Shown here in pieces: positions 18,332 to 26,307 of a stretch of DNA of 64,000 nucleotides. A model generated the notes under the pieces. That model saw only the letters and a list, made by a program, of their open reading frames with translations, did not search any database and had not been told where the DNA came from. Numbering within the stretch: position 1 is the first letter of the stretch; each line of letters starts with the position of its first letter. The position numbers were made by a program, and so were the translations under genes. Source of the DNA: Planctomycetota bacterium (GTDB lineage: Bacteria; Planctomycetota; PUPC01; JACPCR01); assembly GCA_016179685.1 (NCBI GenBank), contig JACPCR010000058.1, positions 41,167 through 105,166 of the forward strand, given 5' to 3'.

Positions 18332-18372
18332 TAGACGAGTAGCAGGTGCGGGCGCACCTGCCAACTCGTCTA
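18332..18372. repeat. Palindromic element, TAGACGAGT family, full copy
   Basis: TAGACGAGT (18332-18340) pairs with ACTCGTCTA (18364-18372). Inside, GCAGGTGCG and CGCACCTGC also pair, giving an almost continuous hairpin 36 bases upstream of the oleB start. Related sequences lie at 19320 and 63829. Confidence 0.75.
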
Positions 18373-18407
18373 CTAGCCCGGGGCAGCCACGTTGCCCTCT
18401 TCGCCTC

Positions 18408-19307
18408 ATGCCCGCACTCCACGAAGCCCTGAAAGGCCTGTATCCCTTTGAGAGCCGCTACCTGGACTTAGATGGCCTGCGCCTACACTACCTGGATGAG
18501 GGAGGGGGCGAACCTGTCGTGATGATCCATGGCAATCCCACATGGTCATTTTACTACCGAAACCTGGCGTTAGGCTTGAGGGACTCTTATCGAATCATCG
18601 CCCCCGACCACATCGGCTGCGGGCTGTCGAACAAGCCAGGGGCTTCGCTCTACGACTATTCGCTGGCGCGGCGCATTGAGGATTTAGAGCGACTGATCGA
18701 GCATCTGGGCCTGACCCGCCCCCTTTCCCTGGTGCTGCATGACTGGGGAGGTATGATCGGGATGGGGTATGCCGTGCGCCACCCCGATCGGATCAAGGCC
18801 ATCGTGGTCCTCAACACGGCAGCGTTCCACCTCCCAAAATCCAAGGCCTTTCCCTGGTCGCTGAGGGTGTGCCGGGACACCTGGATCGGAAGCTATCTGG
18901 TACGCCGCTTCAATGTCTTTTCCCGCATCGCGGCGCGGGTATGCTGCAAAGCCCATCCGCTCTCACGCCGGGCGCGACAGGCTTACCTTCTGCCTTACGA
19001 TTCTTGGGACAACCGGATCGCGATTCTGAGATTTGTCCAGGATATTCCTCTGCGCCCCGGCGATCGCAGCTATGATCGGGTGAGCGAGATCGAGCGAGGT
19101 TTGGACCGTCTTCGCGATCGGCCGGTGCTGATCTGCTGGGGCGAGAAGGACTTCGTCTTCGATGAGCATTTCCTCGAAGAATGGATCAGGCGATTCCCCG
19201 GGGCCGCGGTACATCGTTTCGCCGACGCGGGTCACTATGTCCTCGAAGACGCTGGAGACGAAATCCTTCTCCAGGTGCGAAAATTCTTGAAATCCATGGA
19301 TACCTGA
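18408..19307 (+). CDS. oleB: OleB: alpha/beta hydrolase, beta-lactone decarboxylase of the olefin pathway
   Basis: OleB belongs to the haloalkane-dehalogenase-like hydrolases and converts the cis-beta-lactone made by OleC into a cis-olefin plus CO2. The 299-residue protein has the oxyanion motif HGNPTWSF, nucleophile Asp112 in LHDWGG, a GEKDFVF acid region and catalytic His276 in DAGHYVLED. An Asp rather than Ser nucleophile is what OleB and dehalogenases share, and the flanking oleA, oleC and oleD decide for OleB. The N-terminus YPFESRYLDLDGL fits known family starts. In some actinobacteria oleB and oleC are fused; here they are separate with a 70-base gap carrying a palindrome fragment. No strong ribosome site precedes the ATG. 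Confidence 0.92.
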   Translation: MPALHEALKGLYPFESRYLDLDGLRLHYLDEGGGEPVVMIHGNPTWSFYYRNLALGLRDSYRIIAPDHIGCGLSNKPGASLYDYSLARRIEDLERLIEHLGLTRPLSLVLHDWGGMIGMGYAVRHPDRIKAIVVLNTAAFHLPKSKAFPWSLRVCRDTWIGSYLVRRFNVFSRIAARVCCKAHPLSRRARQAYLLPYDSWDNRIAILRFVQDIPLRPGDRSYDRVSEIERGLDRLRDRPVLICWGEKDFVFDEHFLEEWIRRFPGAAVHRFADAGHYVLEDAGDEILLQVRKFLKSMDT

Positions 19308-19319
19308 AACTCGGGCTAG

Positions 19320-19348
19320 TAGACGAGTTCGCAAGTGCGGGTGCACTG
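19320..19348 (+). repeat. TAGACGAGT family, half copy between oleB and oleC
   Basis: TAGACGAGT is followed by GCAAGTGCGGGTGCACT, which matches the left half and loop of the full palindromes at 18332 and 63829. The right arm is missing. It lies 12 bases after the oleB stop. Confidence 0.6.
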
Positions 19349-19377
19349 ATGGACAAGGATACGAGGGAAGACGCTGC

Positions 19378-21087
19378 TTGGCTGAAAAAGATCGCTTCGT
19401 GAATATTGCTGCCTGCCTGCCGGAAATGGCGAGGCGCCGGCCGGATGCACTGGCCCTTGCTGGATTCCGCGGGCGCGGCGCCGACCCCGGGATGCTCGAC
19501 AGCCGATGGACGTTTCGTGAGCTGGACGAGGAGAGCAATGCCCTGGCTAGGGGGCTGGAGAGCGCCGGGATCGGCCGCGGGGTGCGAACCGTGCTCATGC
19601 TCAGGCCCGGGCCCGAATTCTTCGCGCTCGCGTTCGCGCTCTTCAAGGCCGGCGCGATCCCCGTCTTGGTCGATCCGGGCATGGGGGTGCGGAATCTTGG
19701 AAGCTGTCTGGATGAGGCCCGGCCGGAGGCCTTCATCGGGTCGCCGAAGGCTCATGCGGCCAGGACCCTGTTCCGTTGGGCTGCCGACACCCTCCGGACC
19801 CGTGTCACGTCGGGTCCGCGGCTCTTCTGGGGTGGCCTCACCCTCCAGGAGATTCGGCGGAGAGGGAAAAGCCGGGCAGCCTGCGAAATGGCTCGCACCC
19901 GGGCCGACGATACCGCCGCCATCCTGTTCACCAGCGGAAGCACCGGCGCTCCCAAGGGCGCGGTCTATACCCATGGAAACTTCGCCGCACAGGTCGCGAC
20001 CCTCCGCGGGCTCTATGAGATCGAGCCGGGTGAAATCGATCTTCCGACCTTCCCCCTGTTTGGTCTATTTGGGCCCGCCTTGGGGATGAGCGAGATTTTG
20101 CCACGGATGGACTTTACACGGCCAGGTCACGTGGACCCCCGGCAGATCATCGAGCCCATCCAGAGGTTCGAAGTGACGAATCTCTTCGGATCGCCGGCCC
20201 TGCTGCGCCGGGTCGGCGATTACGGCTCACGGCATGCGGTCCGGCTGCCCTCCCTGAAACGGGTCATCTCCGCCGGCGCCCCCGTGCCCGCCGAGGTGCT
20301 GGAGCGATTCGCCGCGATGCTTCAGACCGGCGTGCAGGTCTTCACCGCTTATGGGGCCACCGAGGCCATGCCCGTTTGTTCCCTCGGCAGCGAGGAAATT
20401 CTGAGGGATACCCGATACCGGACGGTCGAGGGCGCTGGCGTTTGCGTCGGCCGACCCGTCACCGGCGTGGACGTGAACCTCATCCCGATCACCGAGGACC
20501 CGATCGAACAATGGTCCGGCACATTGCAGCTTCCGGAGGAGACGATTGGAGAGATCGTAGTCCAGGGCGACCTGGTCACACGAGAATACATTCATCGAAC
20601 CGAGTGCACCCGCCAAGCGAAGATTGGCGATCCCCGGACGGGCAAGTTCTTCCACCGGCTGGGTGACCTGGGCTACCGGGACGGGCAGGGAAGGCTGTGG
20701 TTTTGCGGCCGCAAGTCGCATCGAGTGATCACCCTGCGGGGAACGTTGTTCACCGTTTCCGTGGAAGGCGTTTTCAACCAGCATCCTCGCGTTCTCCGAA
20801 CCGCTTTAGTCGGGGTTGGCGGGCCTGGGGCCAAGCATCCCGTGCTCTGTGTGGAACTGCGGAGAGGATCGGGTCCCGTGGACCGAAAGAAGGTGAAGGA
20901 GGAACTGCTGGCCCTGGGCGAATCCACGCCGCAGACCCGGGCCATCCGGACCATCCTGTTCCATCCCTCTTTTCCGGTCGACATTCGCCACAATGCCAAG
21001 ATTTCCCGCGAGAAGCTCGCCGTCTGGGCCGCCAGGAAGCTGGCGTCGAAGCCTTCCTTGACATCGGATACTCTTGGTCCCCCATGA
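19378..21087 (+). CDS. oleC: OleC: AMP-dependent synthetase family, beta-lactone synthetase
   Basis: OleC uses ATP to turn the beta-hydroxy acid from OleD into a beta-lactone. The 569-residue protein carries the adenylate-forming motifs in order: ILFTSGSTGAPKGA, AYGATEAMP, GDLGYRDGQGRLWFCGR and the C-terminal RHNAKISREKL with its conserved Lys. The TTG at 19378 is chosen because an AGGGAA lies 8 bases upstream at 19364-19369; the nearby ATG at 19349 is in a different frame. The stop overlaps the oleD start (ATGA at 21084-21087), implying translational coupling. Context makes OleC more likely than a generic acyl-CoA ligase. Confidence 0.92.
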   Translation: MAEKDRFVNIAACLPEMARRRPDALALAGFRGRGADPGMLDSRWTFRELDEESNALARGLESAGIGRGVRTVLMLRPGPEFFALAFALFKAGAIPVLVDPGMGVRNLGSCLDEARPEAFIGSPKAHAARTLFRWAADTLRTRVTSGPRLFWGGLTLQEIRRRGKSRAACEMARTRADDTAAILFTSGSTGAPKGAVYTHGNFAAQVATLRGLYEIEPGEIDLPTFPLFGLFGPALGMSEILPRMDFTRPGHVDPRQIIEPIQRFEVTNLFGSPALLRRVGDYGSRHAVRLPSLKRVISAGAPVPAEVLERFAAMLQTGVQVFTAYGATEAMPVCSLGSEEILRDTRYRTVEGAGVCVGRPVTGVDVNLIPITEDPIEQWSGTLQLPEETIGEIVVQGDLVTREYIHRTECTRQAKIGDPRTGKFFHRLGDLGYRDGQGRLWFCGRKSHRVITLRGTLFTVSVEGVFNQHPRVLRTALVGVGGPGAKHPVLCVELRRGSGPVDRKKVKEELLALGESTPQTRAIRTILFHPSFPVDIRHNAKISREKLAVWAARKLASKPSLTSDTLGPP

Positions 21088-22115
21088 AGATTCTCGTCAC
21101 CGGTGGCGGTGGATTCCTCGGCGCGGCCATCGTCGGGCGCCTGAAAGAGCGAGGTGCAGAGGTCCGTAGTTTCTCTCGGGGAGAGCATGCGGAACTGGCG
21201 GCCCTGGGCGTCGAGCATCGCCGGGGTGATCTGGCCGACCCCGCGGCGGTGGCCACCGCAGCCGAGGGATGCGAGCTGGTCTATCACGTGGCTGGAAAGC
21301 CGGGCATCTGGGGACCCTATGCGGACTATTACCGTGCCAATGTCCTCGGCACACAGAATGTTCTTGAAGCCTGCCGCCAGCAGCGTATTCACCGTCTGGT
21401 CTACACCAGCTCGCCCAGCGTCATCTTTGATGGCCGGGACCAGGAGAACGCGGATGAGAGCGTTCCCTATCCCAAACGCTTCGCGGCGGCCTATCCTCAA
21501 ACCAAGGCCATGGCCGAGAAAATGGTTCTCGAGGCCAACGGAACGGAGATGGCAACTGTCGCGCTGCGCCCCCATCTCATCTGGGGGCCGGGAGACAACC
21601 AGCTTGTCCCTCGGATTCTCGCTCGCGCAAAGGCCGGCCGGCTCTGGCGAATCGGCACGGCCCCCTGCCGCGTCGATTCCACTTACATCGATAATGCCGC
21701 AGACGCGCATCTCCTCGCCGGAGACCGGCTCTCCCCCGGATCGCCCATCGCCGGCAAGGCCTATTTCATCTCGCAGGGGCAGCCGATGCCCCTTTGGGAC
21801 CTGGTCAACGGAATCCTGCGCGCCGCGGGCCTGCCGCCCGTCACGCGGACACTCCCCCGGTCCGCAGCTTACGCGGCCGGGTGGCTCTCCGAAGTGGTGT
21901 ATCGAAGCCTGCCGTTGACGGGCGAGCCACCGATGACTCGATTCTTGGCACGTGAGCTGTCCACGGCCCACTGGTTCGATATTCGTGCGGCTCGGCGGGA
22001 CCTCGGCTATGAGCCCCGCATCAGCATCGAAGAGGGGCTGCGCCGGCTTGAAGCCTGGCTTCGGCCGAGCTCGATCGTGTCGAACAGTAACGGGCACACG
22101 CCGACACCGCCTTAG
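21084..22115 (+). CDS. oleD: OleD: NAD(P)H-dependent reductase of the beta-keto acid
   Basis: OleD is an extended short-chain dehydrogenase that reduces the beta-keto acid from OleA to the beta-hydroxy acid used by OleC. The 343-residue protein starts with the nucleotide-binding motif TGGGGFLG and has the catalytic set TSSPSV and YPQTK (YxxxK). It looks like 3-beta-hydroxysteroid dehydrogenase-like members, which is normal for OleD. The ATG at 21084 sits inside the oleC stop. The pathway order in the cell is A, D, C, B. The C-terminus ends in a short Ser/Asn/Pro tail without a recognisable domain. Confidence 0.92.
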   Translation: MKILVTGGGGFLGAAIVGRLKERGAEVRSFSRGEHAELAALGVEHRRGDLADPAAVATAAEGCELVYHVAGKPGIWGPYADYYRANVLGTQNVLEACRQQRIHRLVYTSSPSVIFDGRDQENADESVPYPKRFAAAYPQTKAMAEKMVLEANGTEMATVALRPHLIWGPGDNQLVPRILARAKAGRLWRIGTAPCRVDSTYIDNAADAHLLAGDRLSPGSPIAGKAYFISQGQPMPLWDLVNGILRAAGLPPVTRTLPRSAAYAAGWLSEVVYRSLPLTGEPPMTRFLARELSTAHWFDIRAARRDLGYEPRISIEEGLRRLEAWLRPSSIVSNSNGHTPTPP

Positions 22116-22434
22116 AATCGCACACGGAAGCGCAAGACGGAGGCCGAAGGAACAGGCGGCAATGCCGGGGCCGCCCGACGCTACGCCGCCGCCTGTCTTA
22201 GCCGCCGCGCACCTGTTCGCCGTGCCGGCACAGACAGACACCACGGCGGAGGCAGGCCAGGCGCGCCCGCCCCGCGACCCCCGCTTACGTCTGAACTGCA
22301 GGTGCTCGGAAGAAATCCATTGACTTCACGACTCACGTCACTAGACTTATTGTCATGCTTTGGCTGTGCCAGGCGAAGGATAACCGAGGTAGAATAACAA
22401 GTTAGCCGCTCAATGCTGCGGGGCCTAGTGTTCT
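22116..22434. other. Gap after oleD, no gene seen
   Basis: The first half is GC-rich with GCCGCC-type repeats that can fold. The second half, before brnT, is less GC-rich and probably holds its promoter, but no clear -35/-10 pair could be fixed. Confidence 0.4.
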
Positions 22435-22707
22435 ATGCGCTTCGAATGGGACCCCGTCAAGGCCTCGGCGAATCTTCGAAAGCACGGCGTCTCGTTCGTT
22501 GAGGCCTCGACGGTCTTCCGCGATCTCCTGGCGACCACCGGTGCTCATCCCGACCATTCAACAGGTGAGGAACGGTTTGCAACCTTCGGGGTTTCCACGT
22601 CAGCACGCCTACTCGTCGTTGCCCACCTTGATCGCGGCGACGCCATCCGAATCATCAGTGCACGCGTTGCGATACTCCATGAAAGGCGAATCTATGAAGA
22701 AGGCTGA
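22435..22707 (+). CDS. brnT: BrnT-family ribonuclease toxin
   Basis: A 90-residue protein with the BrnT/DUF497 signature: an opening FEWDPVKASANLRKHGVSF, a central GEERFATFG and an ending RIISARVAILHERRIYEEG. BrnT is a small RNase that blocks translation and is held by its DNA-binding partner BrnA. Length and motif order are complete, so the toxin is probably functional. The partner gene starts inside its 3' end (14-base overlap), the normal order for this family, where toxin precedes antitoxin. Confidence 0.88.
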   Translation: MRFEWDPVKASANLRKHGVSFVEASTVFRDLLATTGAHPDHSTGEERFATFGVSTSARLLVVAHLDRGDAIRIISARVAILHERRIYEEG

Positions 22708-22957
22708 ACGGGACACCGATGAACTGAGGTCCGAGTACAAGCGTGCAGATTTCAAGACCCTGGTGCGTGGTAAGTATCACGCCCGAGTAACGAAAGTCTC
22801 CAATGTTGTAGTGCTTGACCCCGAAGTGGCGGCTGTTTTCCCCAATTCTGAGTCCGTGAATCAGGTGCTTCATTCCCTGTTGGACCTCGCCAAGAAATCA
22901 TCGCGTCTAACGGCAGGTTCCAGGGGACGGGCCTCGCTCCGATCAGCCCGCCGTTGA
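22694..22957 (+). CDS. brnA: BrnA-like antitoxin
   Basis: The 87-residue partner of the toxin gene begins MKKAERDTDELRSEYKRADF and carries VLDPEVAAVFPNSESVNQ, typical of BrnA-type antitoxins with a C-terminal ribbon-helix-helix that binds the operator and represses the pair. The start at 22694 lies inside the toxin gene, which couples their translation. The last ~15 residues are basic and less conserved in appearance. Confidence 0.8.
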   Translation: MKKAERDTDELRSEYKRADFKTLVRGKYHARVTKVSNVVVLDPEVAAVFPNSESVNQVLHSLLDLAKKSSRLTAGSRGRASLRSARR

Positions 22958-23305
22958 GCCGCGCCGTTCGAGCGGACGCTGTCTCCGGCTGGGCACTTCG
23001 GCGCCCGACGAGTCACGGACGACAACCGGAACGGCGCGGCTGATTCCATCCCGATCCGCGCGCTGGCTCAGAGCAGAGGCCGCACAACGCCGGACATTCG
23101 AGCGCGAATGGCTAGTCAGGTGCCAGAGCCCGTCAATCCCGGCGGAATCCCCTGCATTTCCAATGGCGTTGCCCTGCCCGCTGGGTCTTTAATACGATGG
23201 AGATTCATCGCGGCGTCCCACAAAACATCGACTCAACTCGCATCGCTCGCTTCGCGACTTTTCTCCTGCGCCCTCTTCCTGCTCGCCTTCCAGCGGATGA
23301 CAAAA
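22958..23305. other. Non-coding stretch before tRNA-Pro
   Basis: No protein with recognisable features was found on either strand. The right part lies downstream of the minus-strand tRNA and may contain its 3' processing or termination sequence; none was identified. Confidence 0.4.
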
Positions 23306-23380
23306 TCGGGGTGGCCGGATTCGAACCGGCGACCTCGTGCTCCCAAGGCACGCGCGCTATCCAAACTGCGCTACACCCCG
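23306..23380 (-). tRNA. tRNA-Pro, anticodon TGG
   Basis: Reading the minus strand, a 7-bp acceptor stem CGGGGTG/CACCCCG, a D-arm GCGC/GCGC, an anticodon stem CGTGC/GCACG with loop CTTGGGA, and a T-arm GCCGG-TTCGAAT-CCGGC all pair, followed by discriminator A. The anticodon TGG reads CCA proline codons. CCA is not encoded next to the acceptor stem. Confidence 0.96.
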
Positions 23381-23524
23381 GACTGAGTTTCAGGCGGGGA
23401 AGCGCTGGAGCGCCTCCCTGTCTAAAGGTGGAATCCAGTATATCAACCGCGAGGCTCACCGCTCAAGCGGCACTCCCCGACGAACTTCGTGGCCCCGGCA
23501 TCCGTCTCCTGTAAGAGTCGAATT

Positions 23525-24385
23525 TTAAATCCTGGCCGCCGAGCGAGGGCCGCTGCTCCAGCGCTCGCCGCAGCGGAGGACGTGGACAGGTTGGCCGATC
23601 CGGCGGGCCTCTTCGATGAAGGCATCAGGCGAGGCGGTATTGAATTCGAACATCTCGTAGTGACACGGGATGGCCAGGCCCGCACCGATCTCCTTGGCGA
23701 GCCTTGCCGCCTCGGGTCCGTTCAAATTGCCAGCGACACGGCGTTCGGGGGCGCGCCCATTGATAGGGAGAAGGGCAATGTCGGGCGACCATTTCCGCAG
23801 GCGATCGATCATACCCTCATAGAGGACGGTATCACCGCTATGGTAGAGCCGCCACGGCCCGGCCTCGACGACGTAGCCCAGGAACTTGCAGCGGCCCCGT
23901 TCATCCCGCTCGAGCTGTTCGTGAGCGGCGGCAATGCCGTGGAGGCGGAATCGACCCGCGTCGACCGATCCGCCATCGTCCACGCCCAGGGGCCGGCTCA
24001 GGGAGATGCCCAGGCGTTCGGCCACGAAGGCCCGATTGGCCTCGGGAATGATGAGGTTCATCCCGGGGTTCGCCAGGAGGAGGGGGCATAGAGTGTCGGC
24101 ATCGAGGTGGTCGGTGTGATGATGACTCGAACTGGCGGCATCGATGAAATCGAGCCGGCGTGGCTCGATGGCGAGGGCGGTCATGCGCACGTGCGGCTTG
24201 TCCGTGCCCGCGTACTTGCGCGTCAGCGAGTCGGAAAGGTATGGGTCGAGCAAGAGGTGATGCCCGTGCCACTGGACAAGGAAGCCGCTCTGACCGAGCC
24301 ACCAGAGGTGGAGGCGAGCGGAGTCCACTCGCGCATTGCGGACGTCGTTGAGGAAGGCGTCATGGGCGAGGACGGGCTGGATCAT
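23525..24385 (-). CDS. UlaG-like metallo-beta-lactamase-fold hydrolase
   Basis: This 286-residue protein has the metal motif SHHHTDHLD, a later YHSGDT and PCHYEMF, matching the UlaG (L-ascorbate-6-phosphate lactonase) branch of metallo-beta-lactamase-fold enzymes. It opens with a WLGQSGFL segment typical of that branch. The true substrate is unknown: a lactone or phosphodiester of a sugar acid fits. The start at 24385 overlaps the stop of the MetE-like gene as ATGA, so they are co-translated. The set with the SIS protein suggests a small catabolic operon for a modified sugar or sulfur compound. Confidence 0.8.
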   Translation of the reverse strand: MIQPVLAHDAFLNDVRNARVDSARLHLWWLGQSGFLVQWHGHHLLLDPYLSDSLTRKYAGTDKPHVRMTALAIEPRRLDFIDAASSSHHHTDHLDADTLCPLLLANPGMNLIIPEANRAFVAERLGISLSRPLGVDDGGSVDAGRFRLHGIAAAHEQLERDERGRCKFLGYVVEAGPWRLYHSGDTVLYEGMIDRLRKWSPDIALLPINGRAPERRVAGNLNGPEAARLAKEIGAGLAIPCHYEMFEFNTASPDAFIEEARRIGQPVHVLRCGERWSSGPRSAARI

Positions 24386-25422
24386 GGGGAGGTGATGCCC
24401 AGGTCCCGGCGCACCCGTCGCACGCCCTCGACCAGGTTTTTGAGCTTGGCGAAGGCGGCCCAGCGTGCCGTCTGGCTCAGGCCGCAATCGGGCGCGAAAG
24501 AGAGCCGGTCGGCGGGCGCATGCTGGAGGCAGAGCCGGGCACGCTGAGCGACGTCATCGGGTGTTTCGACGTAAGCGCTTTTGACGTCGATGATGCCGAC
24601 GGCGACGTCTTTGACCCGGCTCATGGGGCCGATGATATCGATCTCGGCGAACTCGCGGCTGGCCATCTCGAGATGAATCTCGTCCACGTGGAATTCGAGG
24701 AAGGCGGGGAACATGGGGGCATAACGCCTGGGCCCGACCGCGCGAGCCTTGTAGTTGCCGAAGCAGAGATGCGTCGAGAGGCGGCATCGGCCGGCGACCG
24801 ACTCGACCGTGCGATTGAAGATATCCACGAAGCGCCGGGTATCTTCCCGGTGCGCGTAGCAGCTCATGGAAGGCTCATCGACGGTAAGCTCCATGCAGCC
24901 CGCACCCACCAGGGCTTCGAGCTCCGCCCGGACGATGGGCACGAGCGCCTCCGTGAGCGCGTAGCGGTCAGGATACTGCCGGTTGGGGATGAGGCGTCCG
25001 CTGAGGGTATAGGGGCCGGGGACGGAGGCTTTGAGGGCGGGGCCGGGCGGGGCGAGCCGCTTGAGGCGTTCAAACTCACCGACGGCGCCGAGACCCCTCG
25101 GGGCGACAATCGCGCCGGCGACCTCGTGGCGGCCGCGCTGGTCGTGCGCCGGGGGGCCGAAGCGGCGCGGCGACCCGGCCTCCATCGCAATCCCCTCCAA
25201 ATATCCGTAGAAGGAGAGATTGAAATCCAGCCGCGTCTGCTCGCCGTCCGTGATCACATCGAGCCCGGCAGCCGCCTGGTCGTGAACGGCCACCGTTACG
25301 GCATCATCTTGAAGCTCGGCAAGGTCGGCGGAACCGAATTCCCCGAGATGCCGAGAGGCGAATTCGAGCCACCCGGGGAACGGGTAGCTCCCGATGACGG
25401 TGGTGCGAAGAGGCTGCTTCAA
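24382..25422 (-). CDS. MetE C-terminal-like cobalamin-independent methyltransferase family protein
   Basis: A 346-residue protein of the UROD/MetE fold. It has the motifs TVIGSYP, DVITDGEQ, TVDEPSM, STHLCFGN and FAPDCGLSQTARWAA, which include the zinc-binding His, Cys and final Cys of MetE. It lacks the N-terminal half of true methionine synthase, so it belongs to the single-domain MetE-like group whose acceptors range from homocysteine to other thiols. The TTG start at 25422 overlaps the SIS gene stop as TTGA; the frame is open further upstream, but that region codes for the SIS protein. The substrate is unknown. Confidence 0.78.
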   Translation of the reverse strand: MKQPLRTTVIGSYPFPGWLEFASRHLGEFGSADLAELQDDAVTVAVHDQAAAGLDVITDGEQTRLDFNLSFYGYLEGIAMEAGSPRRFGPPAHDQRGRHEVAGAIVAPRGLGAVGEFERLKRLAPPGPALKASVPGPYTLSGRLIPNRQYPDRYALTEALVPIVRAELEALVGAGCMELTVDEPSMSCYAHREDTRRFVDIFNRTVESVAGRCRLSTHLCFGNYKARAVGPRRYAPMFPAFLEFHVDEIHLEMASREFAEIDIIGPMSRVKDVAVGIIDVKSAYVETPDDVAQRARLCLQHAPADRLSFAPDCGLSQTARWAAFAKLKNLVEGVRRVRRDLGITSP

Positions 25423-26207
25423 TGTGAGACGTTCTTCCGATGCAGATAGAGGCGGCCGAGTCGCCGCGCGTGCTCGTCGTAGGCGGCGTCGAAGTCCCGG
25501 GCGGACTGCTCTGCGCCGGCGACGCACGGTGCGGTGAGCACGCGCGGAGGCGCGCCCGCGAGGGCCAGACGGGCCGCCACCTCGGCCTTCAGGGCGTTGA
25601 TGAGCAGGCAGCCGCCGACGGTCGAGCCCGGCGAAACCGCCGCAGCGAGGCCGGGCACCTCGACCATGGCGTCGCCCGGAGGCGCACCGTTGTCGAGCAC
25701 CAGGTCCGAGGCGTCTTGGAGCTTGAGGCCTCGGGGATGGTTGCTCCTGCTGCTCTCGGAGTGCAGGCGGCTGATGATGCAGACCACGCGGATGCCCGCC
25801 CGGCGAAAGGCCTCGGCCATCTCGACGGGCACGACGTTGCACCCACTCGAGGACATGACCAGGGCAGAATCCTTCGGGGAAAGCTCGAAGTTGCGGAGAA
25901 TGCGCTCCGCCAGCCCGCTCACGTTCTCCAGGAACATGGCCTGGCGCTGGCCGTTACAGCCGACCACGAGGTTGTGGAAGGTCAGGGACAACTCGACGAT
26001 CGGGTTGAAGCCGGGGTACGACCCGTATCGGGGCCACATCTCCTCGACCAGGATGCGATTGTGCCCTGCGCCGAAAAGATGGACCATGCGGCCGGCGAGG
26101 ATGCTTTCGGCGAACCAGTCTGCGGCCTGTTGGATGGCTGCGTACTGGGCGGCGACCGTCCCGATCAATCCGCGACATTTTTCGAGGTATTGGAGGCTGG
26201 GAGACAT
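25419..26207 (-). CDS. SIS-domain sugar isomerase-like protein
   Basis: The 262-residue protein has a SIS (phosphosugar-binding) fold: helical N-terminus, HLFGAGHN, then VMSSSGCNVVPVEMAEAF and TVGGCLLINALKAE. These match the UPF0309/sugar isomerase domain group related to GmhA and MurQ. It probably binds a phosphosugar; isomerase or lyase activity cannot be chosen. Start 26207 (MSPSLQYLEK) gives the normal family N-terminus. It is the first gene of the overlapped set with the MetE-like and UlaG-like genes. Confidence 0.75.
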   Translation of the reverse strand: MSPSLQYLEKCRGLIGTVAAQYAAIQQAADWFAESILAGRMVHLFGAGHNRILVEEMWPRYGSYPGFNPIVELSLTFHNLVVGCNGQRQAMFLENVSGLAERILRNFELSPKDSALVMSSSGCNVVPVEMAEAFRRAGIRVVCIISRLHSESSRSNHPRGLKLQDASDLVLDNGAPPGDAMVEVPGLAAAVSPGSTVGGCLLINALKAEVAARLALAGAPPRVLTAPCVAGAEQSARDFDAAYDEHARRLGRLYLHRKNVSH

Positions 26208-26307
26208 CGCAGTATAGGGTTGGTTTTTCGGAACGAAAAATCCGGGGGATGCGCAAGATTTACCAGCGGAAGAGGATTCCGTCAAGCCTCAAGCCGCATC
26301 CGAGGCG

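Noticed and set aside
18408..19307. Haloalkane dehalogenase
   Set aside because: The motifs fit that family, but the position between oleA and oleC favours OleB, its close relative.
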